Positions 17,780-26,097 of a stretch of 26,445 nucleotides of DNA are shown here, in pieces. Source of the DNA: JBDHXE01 sp039810525 (GTDB lineage: Bacteria; Bacteroidota; Ignavibacteria; Kapaibacteriales; UBA2268); assembly GCA_039810525.1 (NCBI GenBank), contig JBDHXE010000010.1, positions 1-26,445 on the forward strand, given 5' to 3'. Position 1 is the first letter of the stretch; each line of letters begins with the position of its first letter. The notes under the pieces are model-generated. The model was not told the origin of the DNA. It searched no databases and worked only from the letters and a program-made list of their open reading frames with translations. A program made the position numbers and the translations under genes.

Positions 17780-17798
17780 ATGATACGGGAATTGAAAG

Positions 17799-17872
17799 TA
17801 CGCTCGAGTGGATTCGAACCACTGACCCACAGCTTAGAAGGCTGTTGCTCTATCCTGCTGAGCTACGAGCGC
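17799..17872 (-). tRNA. tRNA-Arg (anticodon TCT)
   Basis: The 74-base cloverleaf reads GCGCTCG at the 5' end and CGAGCGT plus discriminator A at the 3' end; the terminal pair is G-U. The D arm is GCTC..GAGC. The anticodon arm is ACAGC-CTTCTAA-GCTGT with TCT at 17838-17836. The T arm is AGTGG-TTCGAAT-CCACT. CCA is not encoded (ACTTTC follows). It reads AGA/AGG, and AGA is plainly the commonest Arg codon in the genes of this window. It diverges from the SRP RNA gene. Confidence 0.97.
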
Positions 17873-17886
17873 AATTATTTAGACTT

Positions 17887-17917
17887 CAAAAATACAACTT
17901 TTTCCAGTTTTTTACAA
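17887..17917 (-). promoter_or_regulatory. Bacteroidota-type promoter of tRNA-Arg
   Basis: On the minus strand TTG (17917-17915), a 20-base spacer and TATTTTTG (17894-17887) match the -33/-7 consensus TTG and TAnnTTTG. The predicted start lies about eight bases before the tRNA 5' end. Confidence 0.75.
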
Positions 17918-17934
17918 ATTATTTATTATTTTTT

Positions 17935-17965
17935 TTGATTAATTACCAAAATATTATTATTTTTG
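17935..17965 (+). promoter_or_regulatory. Bacteroidota-type promoter of SRP RNA
   Basis: TTG (17935-17937), a 20-base spacer and TATTTTTG (17958-17965) match the consensus exactly. The predicted start, six to seven bases downstream, coincides with the G at which the RNA's closing stem begins (17971-17972). Confidence 0.82.
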
Positions 17966-17971
17966 AATTCG

Positions 17972-18071
17972 GGAATCAAGTCCTATGCGGCTACGACATA
18001 CCCAACTCCGCCAGGATCGGAAGGTAGCAACGGTAAGTATTGTCTTAGGGTGCCATAGTAAGCTTGATTCC
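17972..18071 (+). ncRNA. ffs: signal recognition particle RNA, small bacterial (4.5S) type
   Basis: The ends GGAATCAAG (17972-17980) and CTTGATTCC (18063-18071) pair perfectly to close a rod about 100 bases long. Inner segments CCTATG and CATAG also pair. The apical part is the conserved Ffh-binding helix 8, CCAGGATCGGAAGGTAGCAA, with the GGAA tetraloop at 18019-18022 and the AGCA internal loop. The size fits the Alu-less Gram-negative type. With Ffh it targets nascent membrane proteins to FtsY and the Sec translocon. A good promoter sits immediately upstream and a T run immediately downstream, so it is an independent unit. Confidence 0.95.
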
Positions 18072-18079
18072 TTTTTTTT
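18063..18079 (+). terminator. SRP RNA terminator
   Basis: The 3' strand of the RNA's closing stem is followed directly by eight Ts (18072-18079), so the mature structure itself serves as the terminator hairpin. Confidence 0.75.
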
Positions 18080-18136
18080 ATTTATTATAATTATTATTTT
18101 CAATAATACGTCTCTTATGTTTTAATATGATAATGA

Positions 18137-19819
18137 ATGAAAAAAGAAATAATAATAAATTCTGCTATTAATGATACACGTATAGCAATTACAGAAGATG
18201 GTGAATTAGCAGAATACCTCATTGAATTACCTAATAAAGAAAGATTCGTTGGCAATATTTATTATGGTAAAGTAAACAAAATTGTGCAAGGATTGAATGC
18301 TGCTTTCATTGACTTAGGTCTCAATCAAGATGCTTTTTTACATTTTTCTGATGTAGATGATAGTGACCAAAGTTTCATTACAGAAGAAGATGATTCTGAA
18401 TTGATAGACGAAAATTTGAACGAAACAAATAATCAAACACTCTCCGATGAATATACAGATGGCAATATCAATCAGCAAGTTGAAGATATGCAGGGATCTA
18501 CTGAGCAATCTATATTATCTGATGATACAAAAATAAGTTCTTCTAGCAATAATACAAATAATACACATACTTTTAAAACAAAAAAATCGGGCGAAGTAAA
18601 GATTAACTTACAAGAAGGCAAGATGTTATTAGTACAAGTAACTCGTGAAGCTTATGCTAAAAAGGGTATGAAAGTAACTTCCAAAATAGCTATTCCTGGT
18701 AGATATATGGTGCTATTGCCATTCGAAAAGATGCTTGGTGTTTCAAAAAAAATTGCTTCGTATCAAGAAAGAAAAAGATTAAGAACTATCGCTAAGAATT
18801 TTTTGCCACAAGGCGCTGGATGCATTATAAGAACTGCTTCTAAGGGGCAAACCGAAGAAGAGCTAAAAAATGATTGGTTAGAACTATTAGAAGTTTGGAA
18901 CGAAATTGAAGCAAAATATAAGGCAATGACTAAGCAAGGCTTGGTATATCAAGATATGCAATTGACTGCTTCTGTAATAAGAGATCTATTTACTGCCAAT
19001 GTACAAAAAGTAGTAACAGATTCTAAAAAATTATATAAAGAGATAATTCAATATTTAAAACGAGTTTCACCTCAATTAGTAGGTAAAGTAGAGCTTTATG
19101 ATGGCTATCATGGTATTTTTGAAGATTATGGTATAGAAAAGGAACTAAATAAAACTAATAGAAAAAGAATCAATCTACATAGTGGTGGTGATATTGTAAT
19201 TGAATATACTGAAGCTATGACAGTTATTGATGTTAATTCTGGTAAATCTTCTGACAAAGAACAAGAGAAAATATCTTACAAAACTAATATTGAAGCAGCA
19301 AAAGAAGTAGCAAAACAGATTCGACTAAGAGATTTAGGTGGTATGATTTTAGTTGATTTCATCGATATGGGCGACGATCAGAATAAGAAGAGATTATTCT
19401 TTGAAATGAAAAAATATATATCTCGAGATAGGGCCAAAACAGTAGTTTATCCCCTTACTCAATTAAGTATTATGCAAATTACAAGGCAAAGAATTAACCA
19501 AAATATTAGTGAAAAGGTTACAGAATTATGTTCAGTTTGCCATGGTACTGGTAGAATTACTTCTAAACAAGTAATAGTAAATGATATAGAAAGATGGTTA
19601 AAAAATTTTAAAAAAAGCTCAAATGAATTTAGATTAGTGCTTTCTTTGCACCCTAATATTGCAGAATATATTACTCAAGATACTTTTTCTATATTATCCA
19701 AATTAATGATTAAGTATTTTGTCCGAATTAAATTGCAACAAAGTGATCTATTAGCACTTGATAACTTTAAATTTTTCTCTATTCGTCAACAAAAGGATAT
19801 AACAGCTGAGTATCAGTAA
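18137..19819 (+). CDS. rng: ribonuclease E/G family endoribonuclease
   Basis: This 560-residue enzyme cleaves single-stranded RNA for rRNA maturation and mRNA decay. The S1 domain begins at about residue 36 (FVGNIYYGKVNKIVQGLNAAFIDLG) but is split by an acidic Asp/Glu/Asn/Ser-rich insert at about 73-150, then resumes (KMLLVQVTREAYAKKGMKVTSKIAIPGRYMVLLP). Catalytic Asp365 (IDVNSGKS) and Asp407 (LVDFIDM) match E. coli RNase E Asp303 and Asp346, and the zinc-link is Cys465-SV-Cys468. The C-terminus stops soon after the small domain, so there is no RNase E-type degradosome scaffold; RNase G is the better name. It is the first gene of the run that continues to the right edge, four bases before dxr. 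A 57-base gap separates it from the SRP RNA terminator. Confidence 0.93.
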   Translation: MKKEIIINSAINDTRIAITEDGELAEYLIELPNKERFVGNIYYGKVNKIVQGLNAAFIDLGLNQDAFLHFSDVDDSDQSFITEEDDSELIDENLNETNNQTLSDEYTDGNINQQVEDMQGSTEQSILSDDTKISSSSNNTNNTHTFKTKKSGEVKINLQEGKMLLVQVTREAYAKKGMKVTSKIAIPGRYMVLLPFEKMLGVSKKIASYQERKRLRTIAKNFLPQGAGCIIRTASKGQTEEELKNDWLELLEVWNEIEAKYKAMTKQGLVYQDMQLTASVIRDLFTANVQKVVTDSKKLYKEIIQYLKRVSPQLVGKVELYDGYHGIFEDYGIEKELNKTNRKRINLHSGGDIVIEYTEAMTVIDVNSGKSSDKEQEKISYKTNIEAAKEVAKQIRLRDLGGMILVDFIDMGDDQNKKRLFFEMKKYISRDRAKTVVYPLTQLSIMQITRQRINQNISEKVTELCSVCHGTGRITSKQVIVNDIERWLKNFKKSSNEFRLVLSLHPNIAEYITQDTFSILSKLMIKYFVRIKLQQSDLLALDNFKFFSIRQQKDITAEYQ

Positions 19820-19823
19820 TATT

Positions 19824-20972
19824 ATGAGCAAAACAATAAGCATATTAGGTTCTACAGGTTCAATTGGTACGCAGACATTAGAGATTGTGGCTAATGATTA
19901 CGAATCTTTTGATATTAAGTATCTAACCACTAATAAGAATATTGAATTACTTATTAATCAAATTGAGAAATTCAATCCATACGGTGTAGTGATTAATGAT
20001 TATGATTCTTATATAGAATTTAAAAAGCATTATAATTTTGGTGGTAAGGTATTATATGGTCAAGATGGTTTAGTAGAAGCAGCTTCCGAAAAAGTAGATG
20101 TTTTTATTTCTGCTTTGGTGGGATTTGCTGGTGTAGAACCAACTTTGGAAGCTATTAGACAATCTAATACTATTGCATTAGCTAACAAGGAAACTTTGGT
20201 AAGCGCTGGTGCTATTATTACTGACGCAGTGAAAAAATTTAATGCTAAATTAATAGCTATAGATAGCGAACACAATGCTATATTGCAGTGCTTAGCAGGC
20301 GAAGATAGCAACACAGTTGAAAAACTAATATTAACCGCTTCTGGTGGACCATTCAGAAACTTACCAATAGATGAGTTCTCTAAAATCACACTTAAAGATG
20401 CTTTGAAGCATCCTAATTGGAGTATGGGAAACAAAATCACTATTGATTCTGCTACTATGATGAATAAGGGATTCGAAGTAATAGAAGCAAAGTGGCTGTT
20501 TGATGTTGAGTTATCAACAATTGACGTAGTTATCCATCCTCAGAGTATTATTCATTCTATGGTCCAATTCAGAGATGGAAGTATTAAAGCTCAATTGGGA
20601 CCACCAGATATGAGGATTCCAATTTCTTATGCTATCAATTATCCTAATCGCAAGCAATATGATTTCCCGAGATTAGACTTATTAAGCATTGGTAGATTTG
20701 ATTTTTGGGAACCTGATTTGAGCAAGTATCAATGTCTGGGTCTAGCCTATAATGCCATAAACATTGGTGGCAATATCCCTTGTGCTTTGAATGCTGCAAA
20801 TGAAGTGTGTGTACAGAGTTTTCTGGAAGAGAGAATTAGATTTGTAGATATTCCAATTATTTTGAATAATATATTAGATAAGGTTGAGTATATCAAGAAC
20901 CCTAATTTGAGCGAAATAATTGAAACAGATAGTATAGTTAGAGATTTAGCGATTTTATTAATAAACGAGTAA
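19824..20972 (+). CDS. dxr: 1-deoxy-D-xylulose 5-phosphate reductoisomerase
   Basis: This 382-residue enzyme converts DXP with NADPH to 2-C-methyl-D-erythritol 4-phosphate, the first committed step of the MEP isoprenoid pathway. The N-terminal Rossmann motif is LGSTGSIGTQTLEI. ANKETLVSAG follows, then the metal ligands Asp147 and Glu149 in IDSEHNAI. TASGGPF, the flexible-loop/active-site stretch HPNWSMGNKITIDSATMMNKGFEVIEA and QLGPPDMRIPI are all canonical. The length is normal. The rseP gene starts three bases after its stop; dxr-rseP pairing is common in bacteria. Confidence 0.97.
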   Translation: MSKTISILGSTGSIGTQTLEIVANDYESFDIKYLTTNKNIELLINQIEKFNPYGVVINDYDSYIEFKKHYNFGGKVLYGQDGLVEAASEKVDVFISALVGFAGVEPTLEAIRQSNTIALANKETLVSAGAIITDAVKKFNAKLIAIDSEHNAILQCLAGEDSNTVEKLILTASGGPFRNLPIDEFSKITLKDALKHPNWSMGNKITIDSATMMNKGFEVIEAKWLFDVELSTIDVVIHPQSIIHSMVQFRDGSIKAQLGPPDMRIPISYAINYPNRKQYDFPRLDLLSIGRFDFWEPDLSKYQCLGLAYNAINIGGNIPCALNAANEVCVQSFLEERIRFVDIPIILNNILDKVEYIKNPNLSEIIETDSIVRDLAILLINE

Positions 20973-20975
20973 ATT

Positions 20976-22343
20976 ATGGAATTACTTTTTAATATAATAT
21001 ATTTTATTATTGCAATAGGCATATTAGTTGCAATTCACGAATTGGGGCACTTTTTGGCTGCAAGACTAACTGGTATGCGAGCTGAGGTATTTGCTATTGG
21101 TATGGGTAAAAGACTGTTTGGCTGGAACAAAATCAATGGATTTACCTTTGGCAATTTAGACGAAAATATTGAATTGGGAAATCATACGGATTATAGAATT
21201 GCGGCATTCCCCATTGGAGGATACGTTAAAATATCTGGTATGATAGATGAAAGTTTAGATACAGATTTTGCTAATAGTGAACCAAAGCCTTGGGAATTCA
21301 GAGCTAAGAACACTTTACAAAAGTCTTTTGTACTGAGTGCTGGAGTCATAATGAATATATTACTTGCAATTTTTGTATTTTCAGGTGTTTCGTATTTTAA
21401 TGGTAGTTCCGAATTATCAACCAATGTGATTGGTAAAGTAGAACCCAATAGTTTAGCATATAATGTAGGTTTCAGATCCGGCGATATTGTAAATAAAATC
21501 AACAATGAGTCAATAGACTCGTGGAATAGTTTAATTGAACATTTAACTTTGAAAGAATTTGGTAACTCTTTGAAAATCGAAGTAACCAGAGATTCGCAAC
21601 CTATTGATTTGACGGTAGATGGCAATGTAATTATCAAGGGGTTATCTAAGAAAGAACCATTAGGTATATCCCCGGGTGGAATCAAAACAGTAGTGGAAGA
21701 AGCTTTAAAGGATAATCCAGCCGATAAAGCAGGAATAAAAGCAAATGACACTATTGTAGAATGCAATGGCATACCTATTAATTCAATCAATTCACTCCAA
21801 TCTATACTGAAAGATCACAAAAATGAAAAAATTGAATTGTCTTGGAACAGACAGGGTAAAAACTATACAGATTCACTTACTACTACCGAATCGGGATTAA
21901 TTGGAGTTAGATTAGCCTATGCACCTATTAAGATTATCAAGTTTGGATTGATTGAATCATTGGGAATTGGCATACGAGAGACAGGTAATTCGTTGGAATT
22001 ATTACTCAAATCTATAATTCAAATATTTAAAGGTAATTTATCTTTCAAAGAATCGGTTGCTGGACCATTGATGATTATGGATATGGCAGGCGAACAAGCA
22101 AATAGAGGTATTGTGAGTTTCGTGAGTTTTATTTCATTATTATCTATCTCATTAGCATTTATGAATATTTTACCTTTCCCAGCGCTTGATGGAGGTCATT
22201 TAGTATTTGTATTAATTGAAGGTATTATTAGAAAAGAATTACCAGTAAAGGTCAAATTAGCCTTTCAGCAGGGCGGAATAGTCATTTTATTATTATTTAT
22301 GGCTTTTGTATTTTACAATGATATCGCAAGGATGTTGAAATAA
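20976..22343 (+). CDS. rseP: RIP metalloprotease RseP (site-2 protease)
   Basis: This 455-residue inner-membrane zinc protease cuts anti-sigma factors and remnant signal peptides within the membrane. The first helix holds the zinc site His21-Glu22-x2-His25 (HELGH), followed by FAIGMGKRLFGW and AAFPIGGYVKI. Two PDZ domains lie in the middle (about 155-220 and 225-310; GKVEPNSLAYNVGFRSGD and NPADKAGIKANDTIV). The late membrane segment carries NILPFPALDGGH with the third zinc ligand Asp405. The family layout is complete. It sits between dxr and surE with no spare bases: the TAA is followed immediately by the surE ATG. Confidence 0.96.
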   Translation: MELLFNIIYFIIAIGILVAIHELGHFLAARLTGMRAEVFAIGMGKRLFGWNKINGFTFGNLDENIELGNHTDYRIAAFPIGGYVKISGMIDESLDTDFANSEPKPWEFRAKNTLQKSFVLSAGVIMNILLAIFVFSGVSYFNGSSELSTNVIGKVEPNSLAYNVGFRSGDIVNKINNESIDSWNSLIEHLTLKEFGNSLKIEVTRDSQPIDLTVDGNVIIKGLSKKEPLGISPGGIKTVVEEALKDNPADKAGIKANDTIVECNGIPINSINSLQSILKDHKNEKIELSWNRQGKNYTDSLTTTESGLIGVRLAYAPIKIIKFGLIESLGIGIRETGNSLELLLKSIIQIFKGNLSFKESVAGPLMIMDMAGEQANRGIVSFVSFISLLSISLAFMNILPFPALDGGHLVFVLIEGIIRKELPVKVKLAFQQGGIVILLLFMAFVFYNDIARMLK

Positions 22344-23117
22344 ATGGAAAGCAATAAACCTTTGATATTGGTAACTAACGACGATGGAATAGAGGCAGCG
22401 GGGATTAAATTGCTTGCTGATTCACTCGAAGGTCTGGGCCAAATAGTAGTGGTAGCTCCAGATAGAGAGCAGAGTGCAGTTAGCAATGCATTAACTATTC
22501 AGAGACCAATTAGAGTTAAAGAGTTTAGACTCAACAATAAGTTTGAAGCTTACTCTGTAGATGGAACGCCTACTGATTGTATTAAACTTGCATATTTCTC
22601 AATTTTAAATCGTAAACCTGATATAGTAATTTCTGGTATCAATCATGGGCTAAATACTGCTGTCAATGTTTTGTATTCTGGTACAGTATCTGGTGCTATA
22701 GAAGGCTCTTTGATAGGCGCTCCATCTATAGCTATATCACACCAAAGCCATAATCATAGCAAAGATCTATCAGCAGCAGGCGTTATAGCAAGAAAGGTAG
22801 CTTATTATATTTTAAATAATAATTTTGATGAAAAATTAATTTTAAATATTAACGTTCCAGATATATCTCCAGAATTAATCAAGGGAACAAGAATAACTAG
22901 ATTATGCAAATCGGAATGGTTAGATAAATTTGAAAAAAGATTTGATCCATGGGGCAATACTTATTATTGGTTTTCTGGGGAATATATTATAAATGAAGAT
23001 GATCCTAATAGTGATGATAATGCAATCAATGATGGATATATCTCAATTACTCCTTTAGATATAAGCTTTACTAATTATAAAATGATTGAAAAGGTTAAGG
23101 TATTTGAAAATTTATAG
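22344..23117 (+). CDS. surE: 5'/3'-nucleotidase SurE
   Basis: This 257-residue cytoplasmic metal-dependent phosphatase acts on nucleoside monophosphates. The metal ligands are all present: Asp13-Asp14 in VTNDDGIEAAG, Ser44 in PDREQSAVSNAL and Asn100 in SGINHGLN. Other motifs are SVDGTPTDCIKLA and YSGTVSGAIEGSL. Stop-to-start contact with rseP and a 10-base gap to the next gene place it inside the operon. SurE is often linked to stationary-phase and stress survival, but that role is not shown by the sequence. Confidence 0.96.
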   Translation: MESNKPLILVTNDDGIEAAGIKLLADSLEGLGQIVVVAPDREQSAVSNALTIQRPIRVKEFRLNNKFEAYSVDGTPTDCIKLAYFSILNRKPDIVISGINHGLNTAVNVLYSGTVSGAIEGSLIGAPSIAISHQSHNHSKDLSAAGVIARKVAYYILNNNFDEKLILNINVPDISPELIKGTRITRLCKSEWLDKFEKRFDPWGNTYYWFSGEYIINEDDPNSDDNAINDGYISITPLDISFTNYKMIEKVKVFENL

Positions 23118-23120
23118 GGA
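23116..23120 (+). promoter_or_regulatory. ribosome binding site deciding the start at 23128
   Basis: AGGGA seven bases before the ATG at 23128, overlapping the surE stop, supports this start over an in-frame ATG at 23086 that would lie 32 bases inside surE. Confidence 0.6.
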
Positions 23121-23127
23121 AAATAAA

Positions 23128-23457
23128 ATGTCAAGAATACTCACTATAGACAAGGTAGAGCCCGGTCTTATACTTGCTAGCCCAATTTACAACAATGCTG
23201 GCCAAGTATTATTGGGAGCTGATACCGAACTAACTCAGAAATCTATAAAGGTTCTAAAGACTTGGAATATCAAAAGTGTAATTATTAAAGATAATTCTAA
23301 TGAACCGAATATCGAGATAAGCGAAGAAATAATGGAGCTCGCAAGGCGCAAAGTCAATGAGAGATTATCTTGGGAACCAAGAAATAGTAATGAATTTGAT
23401 TTATATAATACAGCTGTAAATTTTACGGCACAGGAATTGCTTAATGCTCAAGTATGA
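23128..23457 (+). CDS. small protein resembling the N-terminal module of HD-GYP/HD-domain regulators
   Basis: The product is 109 residues. The first 55 residues (ILTIDKVEPGLILASPIYNNAGQVLLGADTEL..LKTWNIKSVII) follow the pattern 'pG-x-x-L-A-x-P-V/I-x-n-x-G-x-x-L-L-x-x-G/A-x-x-L-T..L-x-x-x-x-I-x-x-V'. That pattern is typical of the small beta-rich domain in front of HD-GYP and similar signalling proteins. The rest is a charged helical tail (ISEEIMELARRKVNERL). There is no HD motif, membrane helix or signal peptide. It overlaps the HDOD gene by four bases (ATGA), so it looks like a split-off partner of that protein. Its molecular function is unknown. The domain likeness is from memory and needs a profile search. 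Confidence 0.7.
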   Translation: MSRILTIDKVEPGLILASPIYNNAGQVLLGADTELTQKSIKVLKTWNIKSVIIKDNSNEPNIEISEEIMELARRKVNERLSWEPRNSNEFDLYNTAVNFTAQELLNAQV

Positions 23458-24314
23458 ACTTGAGCGAAATTAAAATAGAAGATTTATTATTAAAATTAGA
23501 GGATTTCCCTACTCTTCCTACTATTTATAATAGAATGATGGATTTGATGGCAAACCCTCGAACCACTGCATTAGATATTGCTAATTTAATATCATCTGAT
23601 CAGTCTGCTGCTACTAAAGTTTTGAAAGCTGTTAATTCCCCTATTTATGGATTATATGGTAAAATCACTTCTATATCGCAAGCAATAAACTTATTAGGCT
23701 TTGATGAAATTAGAAATTTAATTACCGCACTTACTATTATCGACTTGTTTGATAAGAATATCTCTAATCAAGTTCTTAACCCTGTTGAATTGTGGCAGCA
23801 TTCCATTGCTGTTGGTATTATTAATAGGATGATAGGTATCGCTACTCATGCTAATAACATTGAAAACTATTTCTTAGCAGGTATTTTACACGATATAGGT
23901 AAATTATTCTTTTTTAAGGTAGCACCTCAATTATATGCAAAAGTAATAGAATACTCTATCGAAAATAAGGTATATATAAGAGATGCTGAAATGAAATTAA
24001 TAGGCATTACTCATACCGTAGTAGGCGATCTTTTAGCTGAAAAATGGAGATTACCTATTCCGATAAGACAAGCTATTCGATATCATAATATTGGTTTTGT
24101 AAACGAAGAGTACCATCCATTAGTAGCATCTGTACATATTTCTAATATTGCTGCATCTACCTTAGGTTATGGTAATAAATGGGAATATGTAGTACAACAG
24201 CCCAATATAGAGGTATGGAAAAAGCTAGAATTACAAAATGATTTTTTTAAAAATAATATAGAAAATATTTATTTAGATTATATTGAAAGTTCCAATCTTT
24301 TACTAAAAAATTAA
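23454..24314 (+). CDS. HDOD domain signalling protein
   Basis: This 286-residue protein is essentially one HDOD domain: LEDFPTLPTIYNRMMDLMANP at the start, ISSDQSAATKVLKAVNSPIYG, and ISQAINLLGFDEIRNLI. The HD part follows, with His116 (LWQHS), His146-Asp147 (LHDIGKLFF), the His of GITHTVVG, and AIRYHN. Many HDOD proteins have lost metal ligands; here the HD pair and several histidines are kept, so hydrolase activity cannot be excluded. HDOD proteins are used in bacterial signalling, often with two-component or c-di-GMP systems, usually without known enzymology. It is coupled to the small upstream gene (4-base overlap) and lies two bases before the histidine kinase gene, which suggests a common pathway. 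Confidence 0.92.
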   Translation: MNLSEIKIEDLLLKLEDFPTLPTIYNRMMDLMANPRTTALDIANLISSDQSAATKVLKAVNSPIYGLYGKITSISQAINLLGFDEIRNLITALTIIDLFDKNISNQVLNPVELWQHSIAVGIINRMIGIATHANNIENYFLAGILHDIGKLFFFKVAPQLYAKVIEYSIENKVYIRDAEMKLIGITHTVVGDLLAEKWRLPIPIRQAIRYHNIGFVNEEYHPLVASVHISNIAASTLGYGNKWEYVVQQPNIEVWKKLELQNDFFKNNIENIYLDYIESSNLLLKN

Positions 24315-24316
24315 TT

Positions 24317-26095
24317 ATGGATAAGTTTTTAAATAAGAAGTCAGAAGAAACAAAAAATGAAGTAAGCGAAGATATTTATGAATTGCTCGAAGTAGTAGAA
24401 GATTTCCTATTAAAGAAATCGCATACAAATTGGTTAATTGATATATATAAGTTCGGTGCGAATGTATTTAAGTCTATTCCAGATACTAAATTCAGCTCTA
24501 TATATCTATTATCAGACGATGATTATTTATTTGAGCATAAGTTCACCAATCCCATAGAATATGAAGACGAGTCTAAAGCTATTTATGAATATCTAATTAA
24601 TCAATTAAAAATTGGTGAGGTAATAGAAACAAATAAGTATCAAATTTTTAATTTGTCTGATTATAAATTACCTAATAATGGCATCATTATTCCTTTATCT
24701 GTATCGACTCGAATATTAGGTTTGGTTGTAATTTCAGCTAATAAGTTAGATTCACTTTCTAATCCAACTATCCTCAAAATAGTGAATACTTTTGCTTCTC
24801 TATTGGCTACTTATATTGAAAATTGCTATATAATAAGAGATCTTGACAATACTCAATCATTGCTAGAGCAAAGAATAGCCCAAAGAACCTTCGATTTGAC
24901 TCAAAGCCAAAGAGAATTGCGTGCAATTATTGATTCTGTGCTGGCTGGTATAATTGTTTATGAGGAAGTTTCTAATAAGATATTAAAAGTAAATCCAATT
25001 GCTTTGGAAATATTGAAGGTAAATGAAGAAAATATTATAGGTAGTGATATTAATGATTATTTAGAAAATATTGAAATAGAAGGTAATCAAATACAATTTA
25101 ATAAGTCAAAAAATTCTTATGAATCTAATATCAAAGACTCTGAGGGTAATATTATACCTATTATTAGAACTACTAATAAGTTATTTCTTTTTAATAAAAA
25201 TGTAATTATAGAAAGTTTTGTAGATATTAAAGTGCTAAAAGAATATGAACAAGTCTTAAAGGATACTAATGTTTCGTTAGAGCACAAAATAAAAAGTAGA
25301 ACCGAAGATTTGCAATTATTGATACAAAAATTAAAAATTGAGGTTGCAGAGAGAGAAAGAGCTGAAAAGGAACTTAAAAGATTATTTGAGAGAGAAAAGG
25401 AACTTAACGAATTGAAATCTAAATTTGTAAATTTAGTTTCTCATGAATTTAGAACGCCTCTCACTATTATTAAATCTTCTACTCAAATGTTTCAAAAATT
25501 TGGTGATAAACTTAATAATGATGAAAAAGATTATTATTATAGAAGAATCATCAAGACAGTCGATTATTTAAATGATTTAATAGAAAACTCATTATTTATT
25601 GGGAAAAATGATAATCAAAATTATGATATTAAAAATAATCATATTAATTTACATCAATTTTTTCAGAATTTGATAAGTGAATTTCTCAATTCATTAGATG
25701 AAGTTAGGAATATTCGATTACAGAATAATGATCCACTCGAAATAAATAGTGATGAAAGATTATTATATTTGATATGTAGTAATTTATTGACTAATGCTCA
25801 CAAATACTCACCTATTGATAAAGATATTATATTAGAATACATTTTGATCGAAAATAATCTTTATATTAGGGTAATTGATTTTGGTATTGGAATACCAGAA
25901 GAAGATAAGATGAAGGTATTTAATCAATTTTTCAGAGGTTCTAATATTGGTAATACAATTGGCACTGGGCTTGGATTGGCGGTAGTAAAAGAATCCATTG
26001 AAAAATTGAATGGAACAATCAAAGTATTTTCTCAAGTAGATGAAGGGACTACATTCGAACTTAGCATACCTGTAAGAATATTTAAGATGAAGTAG
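24317..26095 (+). CDS. sensor histidine kinase with GAF-like and PAS-like domains
   Basis: This 592-residue protein has no clear membrane segment, so it is probably cytoplasmic. A GAF-like sensor spans about 40-175 (FSSIYLLSDDDYLFEHKF.., GIIIPLSVSTRILGLVVIS). A coiled coil follows (LLEQRIAQRTFDLTQSQREL), then a PAS-like domain at about 200-310 (AIIDSVLAGIIVYEE..ILKVNPIALEIL). A long second coiled coil (about 310-365, LEHKIKSRTEDLQLLIQKL..) leads to HisKA with phospho-acceptor His376 in LVSHEFRTPL. The HATPase_c domain shows the N box NLLTNAHKYSP, G1 DFGIGIPEED and G2 GTGLGLAVV. All kinase motifs are intact. The response regulator starts two bases after its stop and is the natural partner. The signal is unknown. 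Confidence 0.94.
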   Translation: MDKFLNKKSEETKNEVSEDIYELLEVVEDFLLKKSHTNWLIDIYKFGANVFKSIPDTKFSSIYLLSDDDYLFEHKFTNPIEYEDESKAIYEYLINQLKIGEVIETNKYQIFNLSDYKLPNNGIIIPLSVSTRILGLVVISANKLDSLSNPTILKIVNTFASLLATYIENCYIIRDLDNTQSLLEQRIAQRTFDLTQSQRELRAIIDSVLAGIIVYEEVSNKILKVNPIALEILKVNEENIIGSDINDYLENIEIEGNQIQFNKSKNSYESNIKDSEGNIIPIIRTTNKLFLFNKNVIIESFVDIKVLKEYEQVLKDTNVSLEHKIKSRTEDLQLLIQKLKIEVAERERAEKELKRLFEREKELNELKSKFVNLVSHEFRTPLTIIKSSTQMFQKFGDKLNNDEKDYYYRRIIKTVDYLNDLIENSLFIGKNDNQNYDIKNNHINLHQFFQNLISEFLNSLDEVRNIRLQNNDPLEINSDERLLYLICSNLLTNAHKYSPIDKDIILEYILIENNLYIRVIDFGIGIPEEDKMKVFNQFFRGSNIGNTIGTGLGLAVVKESIEKLNGTIKVFSQVDEGTTFELSIPVRIFKMK

Positions 26096-26097
26096 TT

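Noticed and set aside
17845..18027. 60-codon plus-strand frame
   Set aside because: It runs through the tRNA-Arg and SRP RNA genes and their promoters, so it is not a protein gene.
20060..20440. 126-codon minus-strand frame inside dxr
   Set aside because: A shadow of the dxr frame. The 199-codon frame at 21191-21790 inside rseP is the same kind of artefact; both hosts are unambiguous.
23086..23127. Longer N-terminus for the small HD-GYP-module-like protein
   Set aside because: It would start inside surE and add a basic tail (MKRLRYLKIYRENK); the ATG at 23128 has AGGGA at the right distance and begins at the family's usual position.
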